DNA of 64,000 nt from assembly GCA_018818835.1 (NCBI GenBank), contig JAHIRD010000060.1, positions 62,001 to 126,000 of the forward strand, in the 5' to 3' direction. Below are positions 61,777 through 64,000 of this stretch, one piece after another (within the stretch, counting starts at the first letter, position 1; every line of letters begins with the position of its first letter). The notes under the pieces were generated by a model, which was given only the letters and a program-made list of their open reading frames with translations, was not told where the DNA came from and ran no database searches. Made by a program: the position numbers and the translations under genes. This DNA comes from Pseudomonadota bacterium. GTDB lineage: Bacteria; Desulfobacterota; Desulfobacteria; Desulfobacterales; Desulfolunaceae.

Positions 61777-62943
61777 ATGAATCTTCATAAAACACCGGTC
61801 ATGCCGGTCGGTTTTCAATGTGCCAGTGTCAATTGTGGCTTAAAAGACAAAGGAACAGATCTTTCCCTGTTCATTTCCGATGTCACCGCAAATGCTGCAG
61901 CTGTTTTCACCCAGAATCAATTTCCAGGGGCGCCTGTCATATTAGGCAGAGAAATCATCAAAAAAGGGAAGCTCCGGGGCATCGTGGTTAACAGCAAGGT
62001 CAGCAATGTGGGAACCGGAGAGCAGGGCGTTGAAAATGCAAGAAAAATGGGGCTCGCCCTGGCCCGGGAATTTTCCATTGATCCTGGCGAGGTGTTAATG
62101 AGTTCCACCGGTGTGATCGCAAAACCCCTGCCCATCGAAAAGATCGAAAAAGGCATCATAGGAATAGGAAAGCATCTGTCCTCTGACCCCCTGGTGGGAG
62201 CCCAGGGCATTATGACCACAGACTCCTACCCCAAAGCCTTGTCACTTTCCGTTGGTAATGCCACCCTCACCATGGTGGCCAAAGGCTCGGGCATGATCGA
62301 ACCCAATATGGCCACCATGCTGGTATATATATTTACCGATGCTGACCTGGATTCAAAAACCCTGGATACCTGCCTGCGCACCGCTGTGGACACCTCATTC
62401 AACATGCTTTCCGTGGACACGGACACAAGCACCTCCGATACCTGTGTCATTCTGGCCAACGGACACAAAGGCTCTGTGGATAAAACGGCCTTTTCAAAGG
62501 CCCTTGATTTTGCCTGTATCGAAATGACCCAGATGCTTGCCAGGGATGGTGAAGGAGCCACAAAGCTTCTCACGGCAGAGGTCAACAACGCGTTTTCCCG
62601 GAACGAAGCTCGTTTCATGGCAAAGGCACTGATCAACTCCCCGCTGATCAAAACAATGGCCTTTGGTGCCGATCCAAATATCGGTCGGATCCTCATGGCC
62701 CTTGGAAAATGTTTTGATTGTCATGTGGAACCTCCCAAAATCGAAGTGTCCATCAACGGCACCTTGGTTTACAAGGATCAGATGCGGGTTGATTTTGATG
62801 AAAAGAAAGTCCGACTTCTGTTGTCCGGGGATCGTGTGGCCATTTCAGTGAACCTGAATGCTGGACATGATATGGCTATGGCTTATGGATGTGACCTGAC
62901 CCAGGGCTATATCGAAGAAAACGCCTCCTATTATTCATCCTGA
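61777..62943 (+). CDS. argJ: Bifunctional ornithine acetyltransferase/N-acetylglutamate synthase ArgJ
   Basis: A 388-residue ArgJ: FQCASVNCGLKDKGTDLSL, MSSTGVIAKPLP, IMTTDSYPKA, and the autocleavage motif DGEGATKLLTAEV, where the Thr after Ala becomes the N-terminal nucleophile of the beta chain. It ends YIEENASYYSS, as in family members. ArgJ moves the acetyl group from N-acetylornithine to glutamate in the cyclic arginine pathway; some also use acetyl-CoA. AAGGAT precedes the ATG, 9 bases after the glucosaminidase gene. Confidence 0.96.
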   Translation: MNLHKTPVMPVGFQCASVNCGLKDKGTDLSLFISDVTANAAAVFTQNQFPGAPVILGREIIKKGKLRGIVVNSKVSNVGTGEQGVENARKMGLALAREFSIDPGEVLMSSTGVIAKPLPIEKIEKGIIGIGKHLSSDPLVGAQGIMTTDSYPKALSLSVGNATLTMVAKGSGMIEPNMATMLVYIFTDADLDSKTLDTCLRTAVDTSFNMLSVDTDTSTSDTCVILANGHKGSVDKTAFSKALDFACIEMTQMLARDGEGATKLLTAEVNNAFSRNEARFMAKALINSPLIKTMAFGADPNIGRILMALGKCFDCHVEPPKIEVSINGTLVYKDQMRVDFDEKKVRLLLSGDRVAISVNLNAGHDMAMAYGCDLTQGYIEENASYYSS

Positions 62944-62962
62944 CATCATAACGGATTGTAAC

Positions 62963-64000
62963 GTGTTTCTTCCAAGCACAGCACAAGAAATGGAAAAACT
63001 CGGCTGGGACAGGGCGGACATCATTCTGATCAGCGGAGACAGTTACATCGACAGTCCCTATATCGGAGTGGCAGTCATCGGCAGAGTCCTGACCCAAGCC
63101 GGGTTCAGGACAGCCATCATTGCCCAGCCGGACATGGACAGCGAAGAGGACATCACTCGCCTGGGAGAGCCGACCCTTTTCTGGGGTGTGACAGGCGGCT
63201 CTGTGGATTCCCTTGTGGCCAATTATACAGCAACCGGGAAAAAACGTAAATCAGATGATTTCACCCCCGGAGGTGTCAACAATCGGAGGCCGGATCGTGC
63301 CCTGATCCAGTACACAAATCTGATCCGCCGTCACTTCAAAAACACGTCTCCCATTGTCCTGGGTGGGGTCGAGGCCAGTCTCAGGCGCATCTGTCATTAT
63401 GACGCCTGGTCTAAAACCATTCGAAAATCAGTCTTATTTGATGCCAAAGGTGATTATCTGGTTTACGGCATGGGAGAACGGACTGTTGTTGAGCTGGCAA
63501 TGGCACTCAAGGATGGAATAAATCCCGAGGGTATAAGGGGGCTGTGTTATATTGCCAAGCAATCCAGGGAAGGTTATCTGGAGCTGCCCTCACATGAGAC
63601 GGTCATAAAGGATAATCATGCCTTTATCTCCATGTTTCATCTGTTTTATAAAAACAATGATCCCTTGACGGCCCAGGGTCTGGTCCAGAAACAGGATGCC
63701 CGCTATCTGATCCAGAATCCTCCAACCCCTTATCTTACCCAGAAAGAATTGGATAATGTCCATGACCTTCCCTATGAGAGAGACCTGCATCCCCATGAAC
63801 GAATAAGGGGGGATGTCAAAGCACTGGATACCATTCGATTTTCCATCCCGACCCACAGGGGCTGTTACGGTGAATGCCGATTCTGCGCCATATCCGTCCA
63901 TCAGGGCCGGACAGTTCGCTGGCGAAGTGAGGAATCCATTCTCAAGGAAGCCCAAGCCATGACCCGGCACCCGTCTTTTACAGGAATCATTCGCGATGCC
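62963..64000 (+). CDS. YgiQ-family radical SAM protein, partial (3' end outside window)
   Basis: The frame is open to the window edge (346 codons). It begins FLPSTAQEMEKLGWDRADIILISGDSYIDSPYIG, matching the YgiQ (UPF0313) N-terminal domain, has VLGGVEASLRRICHYD, and the cluster motif C301-x3-C305-x2-C308 (GCYGECRFC) followed by AISVHQGR. GTG at 62963 is taken as start because family similarity begins at the next residue; its ribosome site is weak. YgiQ proteins are widespread radical-SAM enzymes of unresolved function. It lies 19 bases after argJ. Confidence 0.9.
   Translation, partial: MFLPSTAQEMEKLGWDRADIILISGDSYIDSPYIGVAVIGRVLTQAGFRTAIIAQPDMDSEEDITRLGEPTLFWGVTGGSVDSLVANYTATGKKRKSDDFTPGGVNNRRPDRALIQYTNLIRRHFKNTSPIVLGGVEASLRRICHYDAWSKTIRKSVLFDAKGDYLVYGMGERTVVELAMALKDGINPEGIRGLCYIAKQSREGYLELPSHETVIKDNHAFISMFHLFYKNNDPLTAQGLVQKQDARYLIQNPPTPYLTQKELDNVHDLPYERDLHPHERIRGDVKALDTIRFSIPTHRGCYGECRFCAISVHQGRTVRWRSEESILKEAQAMTRHPSFTGIIRDA

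Overview
The window reads as a chromosomal segment of a motile Gram-negative bacterium, most likely a deltaproteobacterium of the Desulfobacterales type. This is inferred, not proven, from P-ring and L-ring genes (flgI, flgH), sigma-54 (-24/-12) promoters ahead of hook/rod genes, a sigma-28 promoter ahead of flagellin, FliW/CsrA beside the hook-associated genes, and the general style of the radical-SAM and SPINDLY genes. Base composition is moderate, with AT-richer stretches inside the glycosylation genes.

Region 1 (1-20280, all minus strand) is one long, tightly packed run of 18 genes. Transcription starts at a winged-helix/Rossmann protein (19657-20280). It continues through a NeuB-family synthase, a glycosyltransferase, a GmhA-like SIS isomerase, an HldE-like kinase/nucleotidyltransferase, a protein of unknown function, six radical-SAM enzymes (two with cobalamin-binding-type domains), an RmlD-like reductase, two family-2 glycosyltransferases, an extended SDR and two methyltransferases. 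It looks like a pathway for making and tailoring an unusual sugar or glycan. A small Rossmann-like module recurs in at least three of its proteins, and probably twice more in a fourth.

Region 2 (20673-30423) holds a sigma-54-driven divergent FliS-like gene, then minus-strand genes for a Maf (DUF115) protein with a long TPR tail, a methyltransferase, a TPR/SPINDLY O-GlcNAc-transferase-like enzyme and a GT9-like/methyltransferase fusion. These sit next to flagellin, so the sugar from region 1 is probably attached to flagellin here.

Region 3 (30589-35873, plus strand) is the filament operon: sigma-28 promoter, a leader with a textbook CsrA-type hairpin, fliC, a strong hairpin, fliD, fliS, a FliT-like gene, an unknown gene and flaG. 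Converging on it (35976-46984, minus strand) are flgF-flgG-flgA-flgH-flgI-flgJ and flgN-flgK-flgL-csrA-fliW, each block preceded by a sigma-54 promoter. Between flgI and flgJ lies a 9-bp minisatellite of about 20 units followed by three 21-bp repeats. On the transcript these form GUGGAC/GUCCAC hairpins with U-rich tails.

Region 4 (47421-64000) is mixed housekeeping and accessory DNA: a PilZ-like protein, a CapA-like lipoprotein, an atypical 3-hydroxyacyl-CoA dehydrogenase homologue, a lipoprotein esterase, a membrane protein, a palindromic repeat beside two decapitated genes (HxlR and metallo-beta-lactamase remnants), a DASS transporter, a NarL-type regulator, two CorC/CNNM proteins, a Bax-like glucosaminidase behind a promoter-terminator leader, argJ, and the start of a YgiQ-family radical-SAM gene cut by the window end.

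The strongest leads are the radical-SAM-rich glycan operon with its recurring Rossmann module and fused regulator, the CsrA hairpin in the flagellin leader beside fliW-csrA, and the repeat-built attenuator between flgI and flgJ.
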